DNA of 64,000 bases, taken from positions 7,472,411-7,536,410 of the forward strand of contig JAQFVV010000013.1 of assembly GCA_028023455.1 (NCBI GenBank), in the 5' to 3' direction. The notes under the pieces are model-generated. The model saw only the letters and a list, made by a program, of their open reading frames with translations, did no database searches and was not told the origin of the DNA. Both the position numbers and the translations under genes were made by a program. Positions within the stretch are counted from its first letter, which is position 1, and every line of letters starts with the position of its first letter. This stretch comes from Epiperipatus broadwayi (taxonomy: Eukaryota; Onychophora; Udeonychophora; Euonychophora; Peripatidae). Positions 35,463-47,660 of the stretch are shown piece after piece.

Positions 35463-35765
35463 TGATTGATAACTTAACTGCTTGGTAGCCTGATAATCAG
35501 GAGATAATAACTGATCCAGGAAGACTAACATATTTAAGAGCCACTTTCTGAAGGAATGTTACTTTTGAAAGGGCTCCTGTCTTTTTGTTTTTAATATAAA
35601 AGAGTTTGAACACTGGAGTTGATTGATAACTCAAACCATTTGGTAGGCCTGATAATTGGGAGATAATAGCTGAGTCTAGGGAAGACTAACATATTCAACA
35701 GGGCCACCTTTCCTGGAAGTGACAATGTTACTTTCAAAAGGGACTCCACTGTCTTTTTGGTTTTA
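35463..35765. repeat. ~155-bp internal duplication in LINE
   Basis: 35463-35592 repeats 35620-35765 with about 80-85 percent visual similarity, from tgattgataact through gtctttttg-tttta. The first copy carries several deletions. It adds a second copy of part of the RT C-terminal region. Confidence 0.8.
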
Positions 35766-36670
35766 GCAATAACACATTCTGAATCTCCCAATTCATTGCA
35801 GGCCTGGACATAAAGATTGGAAACCCCAAAAATGACTGGGGTCTCACAGAAAAAACTGAAGGCATGGATTTCCCTGATCTAATATTCCACATTAAGGATT
35901 TTGCAAAGTTTATCTGGAAATTAGGTTTTCAGCAAAGGTGTTAAGTAAGCATAGCAATGATGGCAAATGAGATAAATCAGGAAGGAAGAGGGAAACATCA
36001 TCAACAAAGGATATATGAATAGTTTGCCTCAGAGCCAGCCACATATATACCTGGCAATTTCATCTCCAATTCCCTAAGCAGTGGGTTCACATAGGTAATA
36101 AAGCAAAGAGTCACCAGTGGGGAGCCTTGAGGGATTGACACATGAGGCCTGAAGCCCTCTGACAATCTACCATCCAGGGAGGTGAAGATGGATCTGTTCA
36201 GCAGCAGGTTACCTATTATCTGAATGAATACATATGTCCAGAACCTGGTATTCCTGCAGGATTTGCAGCAGCTTTGAAGGAACTACCTTGTCAAATGCAG
36301 AAGAAAAGTCTAATTGAATGACTATAGGCTTGGATTTTTTTTGATTCCTGATGTGCTCGATGAGAAGGAAAAACCGTTGGACTGCTTCGAGTGGTCGAGG
36401 ATCCTTTTTGGCAAATTGAAACTTCGGTATATGGCTAAGTAATTGATGCTGGATACTGTCTTTCACTATTGATTCAATTAACTTGATGAGAAGTGGAATC
36501 ATTGAAATGGGTCTGATATTAGTTAATTCTGAAGGATTTACCTGCTTTTTGAGAAAAGAAACCAAGGCCACCAGATACAAGTTTGGGATGTTCTGGAATT
36601 CCCCAGCAAGCACATCAATTAACCTGTGAACAATAGGAGCCATGAAATGTTGCAGGTGTAGGAGCACAAA
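35590..36670 (-). pseudogene. LINE ORF2 reverse transcriptase domain, frameshifted
   Basis: Minus-strand frame 36667-36209 contains VSFLKKQ, NIRPISMIPLLIKLIE and VIQLDFSSAFDKV, the fingers and motif A of a non-LTR RT (D of LDFSSAFD). After a frame change, IPQGSPLVTL (about 36135-36105) is the conserved PQGS motif B. After another shift, SFVDDVSLFL (FVDD at about 36009-35998) is the catalytic pair of motif C. Thus every core RT motif is still readable, in three different frames. The remainder to about 35136 is the LINE C-terminus. Confidence 0.85.
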
Positions 36671-37438
36671 TCTGGGAATGCCATGAATTCCTGGATGTGT
36701 GCTCTCTGGATAGGATTGCAGCTTTTGAATAATCCAGGCTTCAGTAATACCATGGTCAACATGTATCTCTGCCTCCCTTCAGACACTCCCAATCTCAAAG
36801 TTATGTTCTTGAAAATTGGTTCAGAAGTGACTATGAATTTGAGCAAGCATGGTGGGGCCACTATATTGACTTTGACCCACTGAGATCATAGTAGGAGTGG
36901 GCCTCTGTACAGCACTGAGGGCCCACCTAATGTAGCCATAAGTCAAATTTTGATGATTGGCCAGGAAGATTTTAGAATACTTAGTCACCACATATTGTGC
37001 TAGACTCAATTGCTTGTCCACATACTGAGTTTTTAACTCTAAAAATTTGTTGTATAGTAGTATCTGAAACTGAGAAGTCACTAAGGAACTGTTGGTAATG
37101 ACATCAAGTTCTTTGATCAGCAGCTTAGGACCCTTGGATCTTCTAGTGCAGGAGTTGATCAGCAAGCTTAGTATACCCACAAAGGAAGACCATGCTTGGA
37201 TTGGTGGTAAAGAGACAATCTTGGATTTTTTGAAATAGTATGTAGGCCTCCAAGAAGACCAATTCTGGGGTATTGACTTTATTTAGTAATCTGATGGTGA
37301 GCAAGTGGTTTGAGTGGGCTATAAAGGAGGTGTCAATTTGCAGTGAGAACAGTATGGCCAGTTGATCCAAGAATACGTATACTTGCAGCTTGGCACTTAA
37401 ATTAAAATGTAGCTCTGGTGAATAAAACAGCAGATCAA

Positions 37439-38010
37439 TCAGAGATTTATATTTATGTCTATAAAGGAGAAGGCATCTATAGAAAAGAAACCTTCCCCAT
37501 AGAGCATCACCCTGTTTAATAGATGCAAGTATTTATTGGTAAAGTGACTATAATTCATATTGAAGTCCCCAAAGCAAATTGTTGGGGATGCATCTGAAGA
37601 GAGAAGGGCATTAATTGTGTTTAGAGTTGAGTGAGTGAAGGTTATTTCATTGTTAATGTATAAGTAAATAATATTGAGTGAGAAACTGCCAAACATTATA
37701 TTAATCATAAGGAGTTCTTTATCTAAGTAAAGTATAGTCCTCAGTTTTTGGTATGACAATCCTTTGCTAACTAGGAATGCAACCCCTGATGAGGCTGTAT
37801 TTATTGGCACATAGTGAAAGGATCCAAGCTGCTGCATCAGTTCAAAAATTTTATCATTGAAATGCACATGAAGTTTAGTTTCTGAGAAACACACATCAAG
37901 TTTCACTTTCTCCAATCATTCTTGAGTGCATAAACTCTACTCATTGAGTTCACGCCATGAACATTTACACCACCAACTCTAAGATACATGATTGGGAGGT
38001 TGATGACACA
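37439..38010 (-). pseudogene. LINE ORF2 N-terminus, APE-type endonuclease
   Basis: Degraded start text around 38000-37920 (VGGVNVHGVNSMSR) resembles the opening beta-strand of APE endonucleases. The open frame 37439-37915 then reads DVCFSETKL (glutamate-bearing ETK motif), GVAFLVSKG, and ICFGDFNMNY (GDFN motif). These are the metal- and DNA-binding landmarks of the target-nicking endonuclease. The frame then breaks; the catalytic S-DH motif was not found intact. Non-functional. Confidence 0.8.
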
Positions 38011-38329
38011 GATACAGTAAAACTTGCTACTCTTCCTATGTCAAATTCATCCATCAAAACACTTTGACTAACCTCATTCTAAAGAGTTCACTCAGCCTTG
38101 TAAAATCCACTGCCGGAGGGGTTAAGTCATTGCCACTCTTTCCCAAGAGCCAACAGGGAGGTCACCAGCCAATGGGGAATGACACACCCATGCAGTGATA
38201 ATTTCATGTTCGCATTGAACTTCAGCCATCTTAGTTCTCTTGCTTTCTTTTCTACTTCTTTGACTGCATTGTCAATTAACATTGGGGGCACCATAGCTGA
38301 ACCAGGATCTGAGTCAGCATTCAAAGATT

Positions 38330-39060
38330 GGCCTCCTCAGGCTGTGAGCTGGATGAATCTTGGGTCTTTCTTTTGTTGCTCGGTGTCTTGATCAGTCTGC
38401 ATTAACTGCATCAGAAGAAAGACTCCTTGTATGACTTTCAGAGGGAGTAGGGCCCAGATCTTGCATTATTTCATTCTGAAGATTAACATTATCATCCTGT
38501 ACTTCTTGAAAAGTTACAGCATTCAGATCTTGATGGGTGTCATCACTAGATTCACACACATTCCCTGCTGATCCATCAACTTCAAGGTGTTGCTTTATGC
38601 AGTTTTGTTCAGTACCTGATATGTAATCTGGTGGAATTGCAGTTTGCTCTGAGTGATCATTTTGAGTTTGGAAAGATATGATTATATTCTGGAAAGCAGA
38701 GTTACATGTATGATTTTGAGATTTCCTGCCTTTGCATACCTCACAGAATCTTTTAGGGCAGGATCTAACCAGATGTGAATGATCACCACAGTGAAAACAC
38801 TGTGGCTGGACCCCACATATTGAGATGAAGATCAGACATCTAGCCTCTTCCAGTGAGGACAGAATATCTTGCAGAGTGATACCTGTGGCCAGCTTGATCA
38901 TAAAGGTGGCACTATTCTGATGGCAGTTCAAATCCTGCCCTCTTCTTCAGTAGATACCAGAAATTTGTCACTTCACCATACCTAGCAAGCAATCTCTGGA
39001 GAGCAGCCTCTGCAAAGTTCCGATAGCAATTTCTAGCAATTCCATGAGCCAGTTTTGAAA
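38330..39060 (-). pseudogene. LINE ORF1, CCHC zinc-knuckle protein, frameshifted
   Basis: This encodes a nucleic-acid-binding ORF1 protein that would coat the element's RNA. The upstream segment (about 39060-38935) reads FSKLAHGIARN...FAEAALQRLLARYG, then shifts frame near 38931. The 38392-38931 frame carries CFHCGDHSHLVRSC (C-x2-C-x4-H-x4-C, about residues 40-53) directly followed by a second cluster, CEVCKGRKSQNHTC. The C-terminal half is acidic and Ser/Gln-rich without known motifs, and ends in a stop at 38392. Similar knuckles occur in ORF1 of several LINE clades and in Gag, but the neighbouring endonuclease makes LINE ORF1 the better call. Confidence 0.75.
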
Positions 39061-39065
39061 ACCTA

Positions 39066-39774
39066 ATTTATAGTAATATACCTGAAAGAAAATTTGTTGT
39101 CAGCCTAGGTTTTCTTATCACTATTTTTCTTTCCAATTAAATCTCCAGATAAATCTTTTCATTATTCAACCAAATAAATTATTTAATCAAATCTTCAGAT
39201 AAATCTTTTCATTATTCAATCAAATAAATGATTTAATCAACATATAAAAAAAAATTACTTATTCAAAATCTAGTAACAAAAAAAAACAATTTTTTTATTC
39301 CTTCGTGAAAAAAAACCATCAAATTGTAATTTTAAAAAAATTAAAATTCTATTATATTTTCATTAATTATACTTTTTCAGCATAAAAGAAAAGCATTTTT
39401 ATTTTGTTTTGTTTTTTAACTTTTTAAATGATAAAAATAATAATAATAAAATATACAGAATTTTTTTTCTTTCTTTGTGACTCACACTAATAAAAAAAAA
39501 AAAATTTCTTTACATAAAACAAAATTCTTCAAATGTATATTTTATTATACATGAATAAATTATACACAATGATGCATGTGTATATAATATTTATCAACAT
39601 ATTTTTAATCTGAATCTGTTTGTTTTAAAATATATCTACTAAACCTTTACCATATTTATAAAGTTATCTGATACTAACTTGTGATGGGTTTCAACCATAA
39701 TCCCTCCATTACACAATATTGAGGTAAAAATGAACTCATCTACATAAAGATTAAGAGCTGGATACAAGATGTAC
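39066..39774. other. AT-rich spacer between two LINEs
   Basis: Contains a ~50-bp imperfect tandem repeat (aaatcttttcattattcaa at about 39152 and 39202) and many A runs. No gene. Confidence 0.5.
39152..39240. repeat. ~50-bp tandem duplication
   Basis: The unit cagataaatcttttcattattcaa-caaataaat-atttaatca occurs twice, starting at about 39147 and 39198, with few differences. Confidence 0.85.
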
Positions 39775-41055
39775 CAGATGATAAGAAGAATGCTGTATTA
39801 ATATTAATATATATAAAAAAAATAATAGAGATGATATTAGAAATTACAGACCTATCAATCTTATATCAGTTTTATACAAAATTTTTACTAAGATAATTAC
39901 AATTCGTCCACAGAGAACATGGGATTTCAACCAACTCAAAAAAACAAGCTGGATTTAAAAATGTTTTTAGTACAGTGAATTATGTCCAGTATTGAGAGAA
40001 GTTGTAGAAAAAACCAATGAATATGGGTTGCCATTATGATTTGAGTTTAGAGATTATAAAAAGGCATTTGATTCTATAAGCATTTTTTCAGTGAATAAAG
40101 AAGATTGAGAATATTTGTCATATTTTGAAAAATATTTATAAAAATGCAGCAGCAATAATTAGATTACATGATGATTTTAGGAAGGTTAACATTGAGAAGG
40201 ATGTAAGACTCCATATCTCCAAAACTTTTTCCAGCAGAAGCTATAGGAGTAAAAGTAAATAGAGATTATTAGTCATTTAGATTTTGCAGATGATGTAGTT
40301 GTTTTTGGAAATAATGCTTCAAAGCTTCAGGAAATGTTGCAAGAGTTATCCAATGAAAGTAAAAAAGTAGTACTAAAGAGAAATGTTAAAAAAAAACTAA
40401 AGTAATGTTCAGTGGGTTTTCTCAAAGATAAAAATAAAGGTTGATTATGATAAATTATAAAAAGTTAACAACTACAAATACTTTCAGATTATTACTACAG
40501 AGGGAAACATAATAAATGAAATTAATCATATGATTAACCTTGGGGTTTTTTTTGTAGAAATAAATAATATTAAAAGGAAATATGGCTATGTGTTTGAAAA
40601 GTAATGTTTTTAGTAAATGTGTTTTACCAGTTCTTATTTATGAATCTGAGACTTTGATACTTAATAGAAGAGCAATATAGAGACTTCAGACCATTCAAAG
40701 AAGTATGGAGAGACACATATTAGGAATAACAAAAAAAGATCAAAAACCCAATACATGAATAAGAGAACAACAGATGTTACTGGCATCAGTGAAAGAATTA
40801 AAAGACTGAAGTGGAGTTGGGATGGACATATGGCAAGAAAAGGTGATAATAGATGGACAATTGAAATCTTAAATAGGATTCCAAGAGATTGTAAATGACC
40901 CAGAAAGAGATCACGTGTGAAATGGATGAAATAAAAAAGTGTACAGTAATAATATAAAGTAGAGAGACTAGAGATCACAAAAGATGGACTGAACTTGGAG
41001 AGACTTTCATTCTGCAGTGGATTGATAATGGTTAATGATGTTATTGATGATGATA
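39775..41055 (+). pseudogene. RTE-like LINE, second decayed copy
   Basis: This copy corresponds to 510-1745. It contains NSKKQAGF text near 39925, LRLHDDF/KVNIEKDV near 40160-40205, ATDDV-like remnants near 40290, and the C-terminal block RLKWSWDGHMAR, RWTIEILNRIPRD and RKRSRVKWM at 40800-40930, then LGE-like text and a (TGA)-rich end near 41036-41055. It retains a better C-terminus (DGHMARKGDNRW) than the first copy but has stops in every frame. The distance to the minus-strand LINE suggests independent insertions in opposite orientation. Confidence 0.8.
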
Positions 41056-43500
41056 GTATATAGATTATTTATTTAGTTCAATAACAGATTACCTTTAATA
41101 CCAATTCATATCATATGAGTATATACATGATTCTTAATAAATGGTAGTCCTCTTTAATGATGATTAATAAACCTGACCCATACAATATATATAAAATTAT
41201 TATAATTTTAAAATTTACCTTATGTATTTATTGTTCAATTATTAAGATATATTATTTTTGGTTATCATTCCTATATATATATATTGTGCTGACTACATAT
41301 GGTTGTAGTCACACATGTATGTATTTATTATTAATAATAATAAAATTTAAAAAATTAGTTAAAGGGGAAATGTGAAACAAACAAAAAAATTAAAAGAATT
41401 AAGTCATTGATATTTTTCAAAAAAAAAAAAAAGGGGGGGGGTATATATAAAACTTGTGAAAGGGTTAATAATTAATAATTAGTTGAGAATTAGTTAAAAG
41501 ACTGTAAAGTCTTTTATTTCTATAATATAAAAGAAAGGTAATAATGAATAAAGGTGAAAAAAAAAGAAAAAAAAAGGGAAAGAAGGTGTATAACAAAATA
41601 TGTCTCTTTTTCTCTTTAAAATCACTTATTTGAAGAAAAAAAAAGGTAAATAAAAGATATTAAAAATTTATAGGCAAATAAAAGGTATTAGAAAGTTATG
41701 ATATTTAAAACATTGTAAAAAGTAAGTTTAAATGTAAATTTTATTAAAATGTAAAACTTGTACAAAATTTTCATCATAGATTTGTATAAAATAAAAATAA
41801 ATATGTGAAAGGACTTATTGTTAATTAGTGGCATTCCAGTAAACAATAGCCGGCAAATCTATAAATAAGGTAGATCGAGATTATTAATCAGTTGATTTTT
41901 TGGGATTTTCAGTTATCAGATTTGTCTAAAGAACTAAAACATGAGACTAGCATTTCTGAGCAATATTAGCAGGTGTATGTCTATTAATATGCATGGTTAG
42001 TGACCCTAAACAGGTGTTTACTCTGTCATTACCCATCTGAATTCTAACTCACCCATGGAAGAACATCTGCTGTCTTGCCTGCTAAATAGATTGCCATTGT
42101 TAACCGTGCTATGCCTGAAAAAAGAAATGAATTCTGCTAAAAAACAGGAACGCAAAAAAGAAAGAGACTAAACCAACTGCAATGGACCACACCAAGAATA
42201 ACCCAGCCAGCCAGAGTGTCTAGTGAAGAATCAACCATATCTGTAAAAGAAGTGGATGCTTCCCACAGGACAGTCTATAGAATGCAAGATATCTAATGAC
42301 CTAGGTAAACATTTTTCTATCAAACATGCATGTATTGATTTATTTTATATAATAAAAAAACAGACTAGTTTAAAATTGCACAATATTTAAAAAAAGGAAA
42401 AGGTCAAAAACTATTACTAGAGAAGTTTTTTTTGTTAGATAAAAGAACTATTACTTTACACTGGACTTTTGCTAATTAGCTATTCTGCCATGTAATTATA
42501 TTATTTCAATGCTTATATATTTTTTTGTTATTTTAGATATTTAAATTCATTACACGATTTAACTTGATATTTTTTTTCTTTTAATTAAACATTATTACTG
42601 CTAAGAAATAGTTGACTAGCTTAATTCTTTTTTCACCAAGTGAATGAATAACAGTAGCAAATTAAATCAAGGTTATTAAAACTTATGTGGTTAACTTTAG
42701 ATTTAAATAAAAATTTTATTCTAAAGAGAAGAAAAGTGGAATAAACAAAAGGAGGAAGGGGGCTATATACTCATATATTCTTCTGTTACCATGATAATCT
42801 CCAAAAACATTTATAAATATTTCAAGTGCTGGAGCATTCCTTATGAATACTTTTGTCCAGCAGCTGAGGGATGTCTGACCAAGAAATATAATGTGGGAAT
42901 AATAGTTGCATATTTTTTCAGTGTTCGGTCAGGAATATAGACTTAAAAGCTAATTAGGTTTTATTTTCTTCTTGCTTGGGGTAACAGCAAGTATAATCAA
43001 TTTCACTTCAAACACAAAACTGTTAAAAATGTATGAAATTGTTATAAAATGGGGACCAGTCCAGAATTTATCGCATTTAAAGGTAATAACCCAGTCCAAT
43101 ATAAGTATGCAGTACAGTTAAAATAGATTTGTATATAAATTAAAAAATAAAATAAATATCTTGGTGAGAGACAAAAGCAAGAAACAACAAAATTCAATGA
43201 AAGAGAGCAAGAGACAGTGTATGATTTTCAGGAACTAGGTCATAGTACAAAAAAAAAAATTTAAATTGCAGGAATCTTTAAGGCAGGCTCAGGCGAGTGA
43301 GTTTTAGTGAGTAGAGGTGGGGGAGATGAGTAAACATACCTAATACAATAATCATAAATTAAATTCCAAAAAAAAAGAGAATAAAGTAGTGTTATAAATT
43401 TGAAGATAATATCAGTAAATAGTCATAGCAAACAAAGTACTAGATAATATTCGTTTCATAAAATAAATTCGATGCACATGAGATCCAAGACAAAAATAGA
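41056..43500. other. AT-rich leader region before gag relic
   Basis: (A)n followed by (G)9 lies at about 41420-41441. A less AT-rich stretch at 41930-42300 has no recognised product. This region should contain the 5' LTR and leader if the gag at 43579 belongs to an LTR element, but I could not find a matching LTR pair. Confidence 0.4.
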
Positions 43501-43578
43501 CACCCAAAGTGATGGAGAGGAAAGGGTTAATAGGGAAGAACAAGCTGAACAAACCGAAAAATTTAGTAATGAAGGGAG

Positions 43579-44530
43579 GTGGAAGGTAATGACAAACATG
43601 GAGAGAAAAGTAGTGTAGAAAGCAGTGATTTAATGGGAATGTTGAAGAAAATAATGAAAGATCAGCAACAATTTGCCAAAGAAGTAAATGAAAGAGAGAA
43701 GCAAAGGGAGGAATCAGATAAGAAAATGATGGAAGAGTTATGTGAACAACTAATTAAGAGCTTCAATCAGAAAATTGAAAAATTAAATGAAAATTTTAAA
43801 CAAATCTCATGTCAGATGGTGATCACAAATAAAAGATTGGATAGCCAGGCTGAGATACTTGAGAAATTTGAGCAACGAATTATGGTAAAGTGGGATAATG
43901 TAGCACAGGAGGTCAGAATGGAAGTAAATAAAAGAGTAGCCATTGTAGAAGATGAACTGAAAACAATGTGCCATGAAGTAGAGCAATTTAAATTAGAGCA
44001 AGAGGAGAAAATTGATGTGATAAAAGATGAAAACGAAAAGGTTATAGAAAATCTATGACTGGATGTAAACCAGTTAGTGGTAGCAATAGAGAAAATAGGG
44101 TCAGAGGTACAAGAAAGTAAAAATAAGGTATAAAATATAATAGAGATGACCAAAGCTAACAATAAAGAACAAAAAAGCACAAGTTAATGCATGCAAGCAA
44201 GTAATGAAAATAATATTATGAGTAACAACTTTGCCACAGTTAACCAATTTTTGAAAATTTGTGTTTTCTCGGGCCATAGGGAGGAAAATCATAATGAGTA
44301 TTTGGAGAGCCTGGAACAATATTATACAGTGAATAGGCTAAGCTAGGAGGTAAGGATCACTATAGCTCACAGCCACATACAAGGAGAAGCTCTGACAACA
44401 TTCAAGGAATACAAATGCTCGATGTTGACAAATTACTGGTGGGAGGATCTCCAGGAAAGGGTTAAGCTGCAGGTAGCACAGAATAAATGGCAACTGGGGA
44501 ACCATTTAGTATATTCCTTCATAGACAAGT
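43579..44530 (+). pseudogene. Ty3/Gypsy-like Gag with in-frame stops
   Basis: One reading frame runs from 43579 to a stop near 44527. The first 159 codons (43579-44055) form a charged coiled coil rich in Glu, Lys and Gln. Four internal stops (44056, 44131, 44185, 44344) are all in the same frame, with no frameshift. Beyond them the frame reads VFSGHREENHNEYLESLEQY (about 44265-44323), matching the usual Gypsy-type Gag capsid opening (F-G, EN, E-LE-Y), and RITIAHSHIQGEAL. The frame starts at a GTG after an upstream TGA; the true start is not found. No zinc knuckle or pol follows; the text ends near 44600. Gag would form the capsid. Confidence 0.75.
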
Positions 44531-44687
44531 AGCAAAGATGAGAGCATTGATGTGTGAGACAAAGAAAAATGTCAGAAATGCTGCATGCTTAAAGGATTAA
44601 TTCCATCTGTAGAGATTCCATCTTCATTGAGGACCCCACTTAATTATGTAAAAGTTTTATAGAAAACAACATTCAGGCAAGAGAATA

Positions 44688-44843
44688 AATAATCATTAGT
44701 TAACAAAAAATAAATAAACAAATAAATAGCAAGTACATGTTTTAATACTCAATAATATCAAATAATAAACAATCATTAGTTAACAAAAAATAAATAAACA
44801 AATAAATAGCAAGTACATGTTTTAATACACAATAATATCAAAT
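44688..44843. repeat. ~77-bp tandem duplication
   Basis: acaatcattagttaacaaaa...caataatatcaaataa-type units start at about 44690 and 44767 and differ at one or two bases (actcaat against acacaat). Located immediately after the gag relic. Confidence 0.9.
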
Positions 44844-44849
44844 AAAATC

Positions 44850-46150
44850 TTACCTTTATTTCATGTTATAGTAAGGACCATGAAAATACAAATAATATGT
44901 CACTATGGAGAGAGAATTACTTAAACTTTATTTAATGAAATAACAAAAATTGTCTAATATAACAACCTTCTTCTCTGAACTTTTCCCTGCACTTTCTCGA
45001 CTTAACTACAATGGACTTAGGTTTCCAAATACAGAAGTGAAATAAAAAAAATACAGAATTATATAAATATATATACAAAATTAAAAAACATTACACAACA
45101 AATAAAGATTTTCTTCAAGTTATCTTGCATAATGTTCGTGAATGATGTAAGTAATGTCTCTGATAGATACAGTCCATCACTGTTCCGGTTTTCTTTTAGG
45201 GCAAGTCATGCATTACACATGAGGACTCTTCGGTAATGTATTTGGAATGATGTTCTTTCCATCTTCTGTTGCTGTTTTCATTCTGTATTTATCTAGACAT
45301 TTAATACAGAGTATTTGATGTTTCATCAGGCATTACACAATTGAATATTAAACCATCATGCTTCCTATGGTCAGGGATGATGATGCTTAGCCCTACAACA
45401 CTATTGAATTAGCTGGAGTACATTGTTTTGCAGTTCATAAACAATTAAAAAAAAATTTAATTCAGTGCTTGGTATTTAATAATTTTTATAAGAACAGAAT
45501 TATTTCATCATTTATATATAACTATGCTGGTGATGTTCTATTTTATTTTACCTGTATATGAAGAATAGTGTGATCCTTTTTATTTTAAATGCCTATTTAA
45601 ATCAGTTCAATTATTTTATCCAACTGCATTAATCTATTAGAATTCTTTCTGTTTAAATATCATCTACAGTTTCTTTGTAATTTGCTTTACAATGATTAAG
45701 TGAATAATTAGAAGTGTTCGAGCAAGCCATCCATATTCACTAAGATTGAAACATTTGATTTTTTAATGTTGTTGTTATACAAATTTTGCATTCTTTGAAA
45801 ATAGTAAAAAGACAATGGGAATGAGCTGGGTTTGTTTTTATACTGGACTTGGCTTCCATTGTGTGGGTATACTCACATTTAATTTCCTTTTCCATCACTG
45901 TGTGAACTCTATTGTTGTGTTATTATATTGATTATAAGTAAAAAAAAATTACATAGTAGAATTATGCTTTCATCTTCCACATTTGGTTACCTAGTAACTG
46001 TTTTTCCATTAGGTTGTTACCATGTTTTTGTTACCATGTTTACTTAGTCCAACTCTTGTATAATGATATACATTGCATTGACATTGAATTCATTGTTTAA
46101 ATACATATACATTAGTATGATTTCTTTTTAATTACGGTTTTTATCTTTCT
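44850..46150. other. mixed AT-rich DNA, nothing recognised
   Basis: The stretch 45130-45420 is somewhat less AT-rich and might be part of an old LTR or transposon. I found no matching partner within the window and no open frame. Confidence 0.35.
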
Positions 46151-46458
46151 AACAGATAAGTGAAACCAATCTATCATATATCTTTAATATAGTGAAAATT
46201 AAATGTTTGTTGTGATTGTATATATGGGGGGGGGGAGGTATTTACTCCATAAATGAAAATACACACTTAACCACCTATTAACTAAATTTACATTATAAAT
46301 GAGTTTGATTTGGTGGTGAAAGTAAACAAAAGTTAGACTGTAAGCTACACTTACATAACCAAGCATTTCAATATATATATATTTAATGTTTTCACGGTTA
46401 TATGATGTAGATAATACAGTGTTTTTGGGTAGGAACCGTGTATTATTTTGTATTACAA

Positions 46459-46496
46459 TCTGATATTTCAACGGACTAGCAACTGCCATTATCAAG
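46459..46496 (-). other. possible degenerate hammerhead at PLE 3' end
   Basis: On the minus strand, just past the Penelope ORF, ttgataa...gaaa is flanked by tgata/tatca, an enclosing 5-bp helix. This resembles the ctgatga...gaaa hammerhead layout known in some Penelope-like elements. The core differs from consensus (TTGATAA) and stem II is weak, so it may be a decayed ribozyme or only a resemblance. Confidence 0.35.
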
Positions 46497-47576
46497 GTTA
46501 ACTTTTGAAAGAACAATCTCATTAGATCTCAAAGAATAACATGACTCAGTGCGAGATGAAAAGTGAGATTCAACTTGAAGTAGTTCAGCATTCACAATAT
46601 GAGGCTTATCAAAATGTTTATTTCCTTCAGTTTTTTCACTTATTAATTTCAAGTTAATATTAGATAAAATGAGAAGTTTCCACATAGTTGGAATACGTTG
46701 TGCTTCATCAGTCCTATTTAAACCAGTAGGTCTCTTTAATATTTCAATTGACTCTCTTGTGGTTCTTAAATCATATCATTGCAAATTTGCAAGTATTTTT
46801 GTATTGTCCAAATCAGGTTTGTGACCAATTTCTAAAAAATGGGAAGTAAAAACTGATGTGCTAATTTTTTGATTAAAAGTATTTCTATGTTCCTTAATTC
46901 TGACATTTATTCATCTATTAGAATAACCCACATACCTTCTTGAGCTCTGCAAACATGGAATTTCATAAACTCCTTGGTGTTCCAAAAATATTCTGTCTTT
47001 AGGTTTATATAAAAAATCACCAATTTTTTGCCAGTAGAAAAAGTAGTCTTTATATTAAAACAAGATAGACTTCTACTGATTTTATCAGTAACCCCTTTAA
47101 TGTAAGGTAAAATTACTCTATTAAAAGAGGAATTGTCAATTCTATCCTCTTTTTTCTTTTTAGTATTAATGTTATGTAAAGCCTTATGTATGATGTTTTT
47201 ATTATAATTATTAGAAAGTAGAATATTTTTTGTAAGTTCTATTTCTTGAGTAAGATGTTCTTTATCAGATAAATTATAAGCTCTACTCAAAAGATTTTTT
47301 GCTACAGAAAAAATTTGTGCAGGATGATGATGAGAATTAAATCAAGATATCTGTTTGTATGGGTGGATTTTCTGTAAACTGATATTGATAATGTTTCATC
47401 ACATTTTCTTGCAATTAAAACATCTAGAAAAGAAATTGATCTGTTATTTTCCACTTCCATAGTAAAATTAATATTTGGATGCCAATTATTTATAAAAACA
47501 AGAAAAGAATTTAAGGCATCAGTGCCATGAGGCCATATGACAAAAGTATCATCCACATACCTAATTCAGATAGAAG
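46476..47576 (-). pseudogene. Penelope-like retroelement RT with GIY-YIG domain, 5'-truncated
   Basis: Minus-strand relic of a Penelope-like element. It opens inside the RT at RYVDDTFVIWPHG (YVDD catalytic motif, about 47570-47535) and continues with NINFTMEVENNRSISFLDV and VYRKSTHTNRYL, classic for the family. A 1-nt frame change near 47320 leads into NSHHHPAQIF and then frame 47290-46907 (ILPYIKGVTDKISR). Another shift near 47015 leads into GVYEIPC and RRYVGYSNR, the GIY-YIG endonuclease landmarks (GVY and YVG, about 46960-46905), followed by RIKEHRN. The last frame, 46685-46476, is the C-terminus. Everything 5' of YVDD is missing, cut at a (TA)n run. The RT extends primers at DNA ends or nicks; GIY-YIG makes the nick. 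Non-functional. Confidence 0.88.
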
Positions 47577-47577
47577 G

Positions 47578-47620
<43 letters not shown>

Positions 47621-47660
47621 GAATATATATCTCATATATATATATATATATATATATATG
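47577..47660. repeat. (TA)n microsatellite at PLE truncation point
   Basis: About 19 TA units, an interruption (atgaatatatatctca), then about 11 more units. It lies exactly where the Penelope RT text ends and the palindrome begins. Confidence 0.93.

Larger units (their letters stand above)
34490..39065 (-). mobile_element. non-LTR retrotransposon (LINE), nearly full length, broken
   Basis: A minus-strand element with ORF1 (about 39060-38330), ORF2 endonuclease (about 38000-37440) and reverse transcriptase (about 36670-35600), ending near 34490. The transcript end carries gaataaagttgta followed by a T run, so a polyadenylation-type signal lies at the very end. Gene order and motifs are those of an APE-type LINE with a CCHC ORF1. 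Many frameshifts and stops interrupt both ORFs. The clade cannot be fixed from reading alone; Jockey/I/CR1-like groups are possible. Confidence 0.85.

Noticed and set aside
40661-40978. 105-codon minus-strand hydrophobic frame
   Set aside because: Antisense shadow of the RTE-like LINE C-terminus on the + strand.
43812-44180. 122-codon minus-strand Ser/Ile-rich frame
   Set aside because: Antisense of the charged Gag coiled coil.
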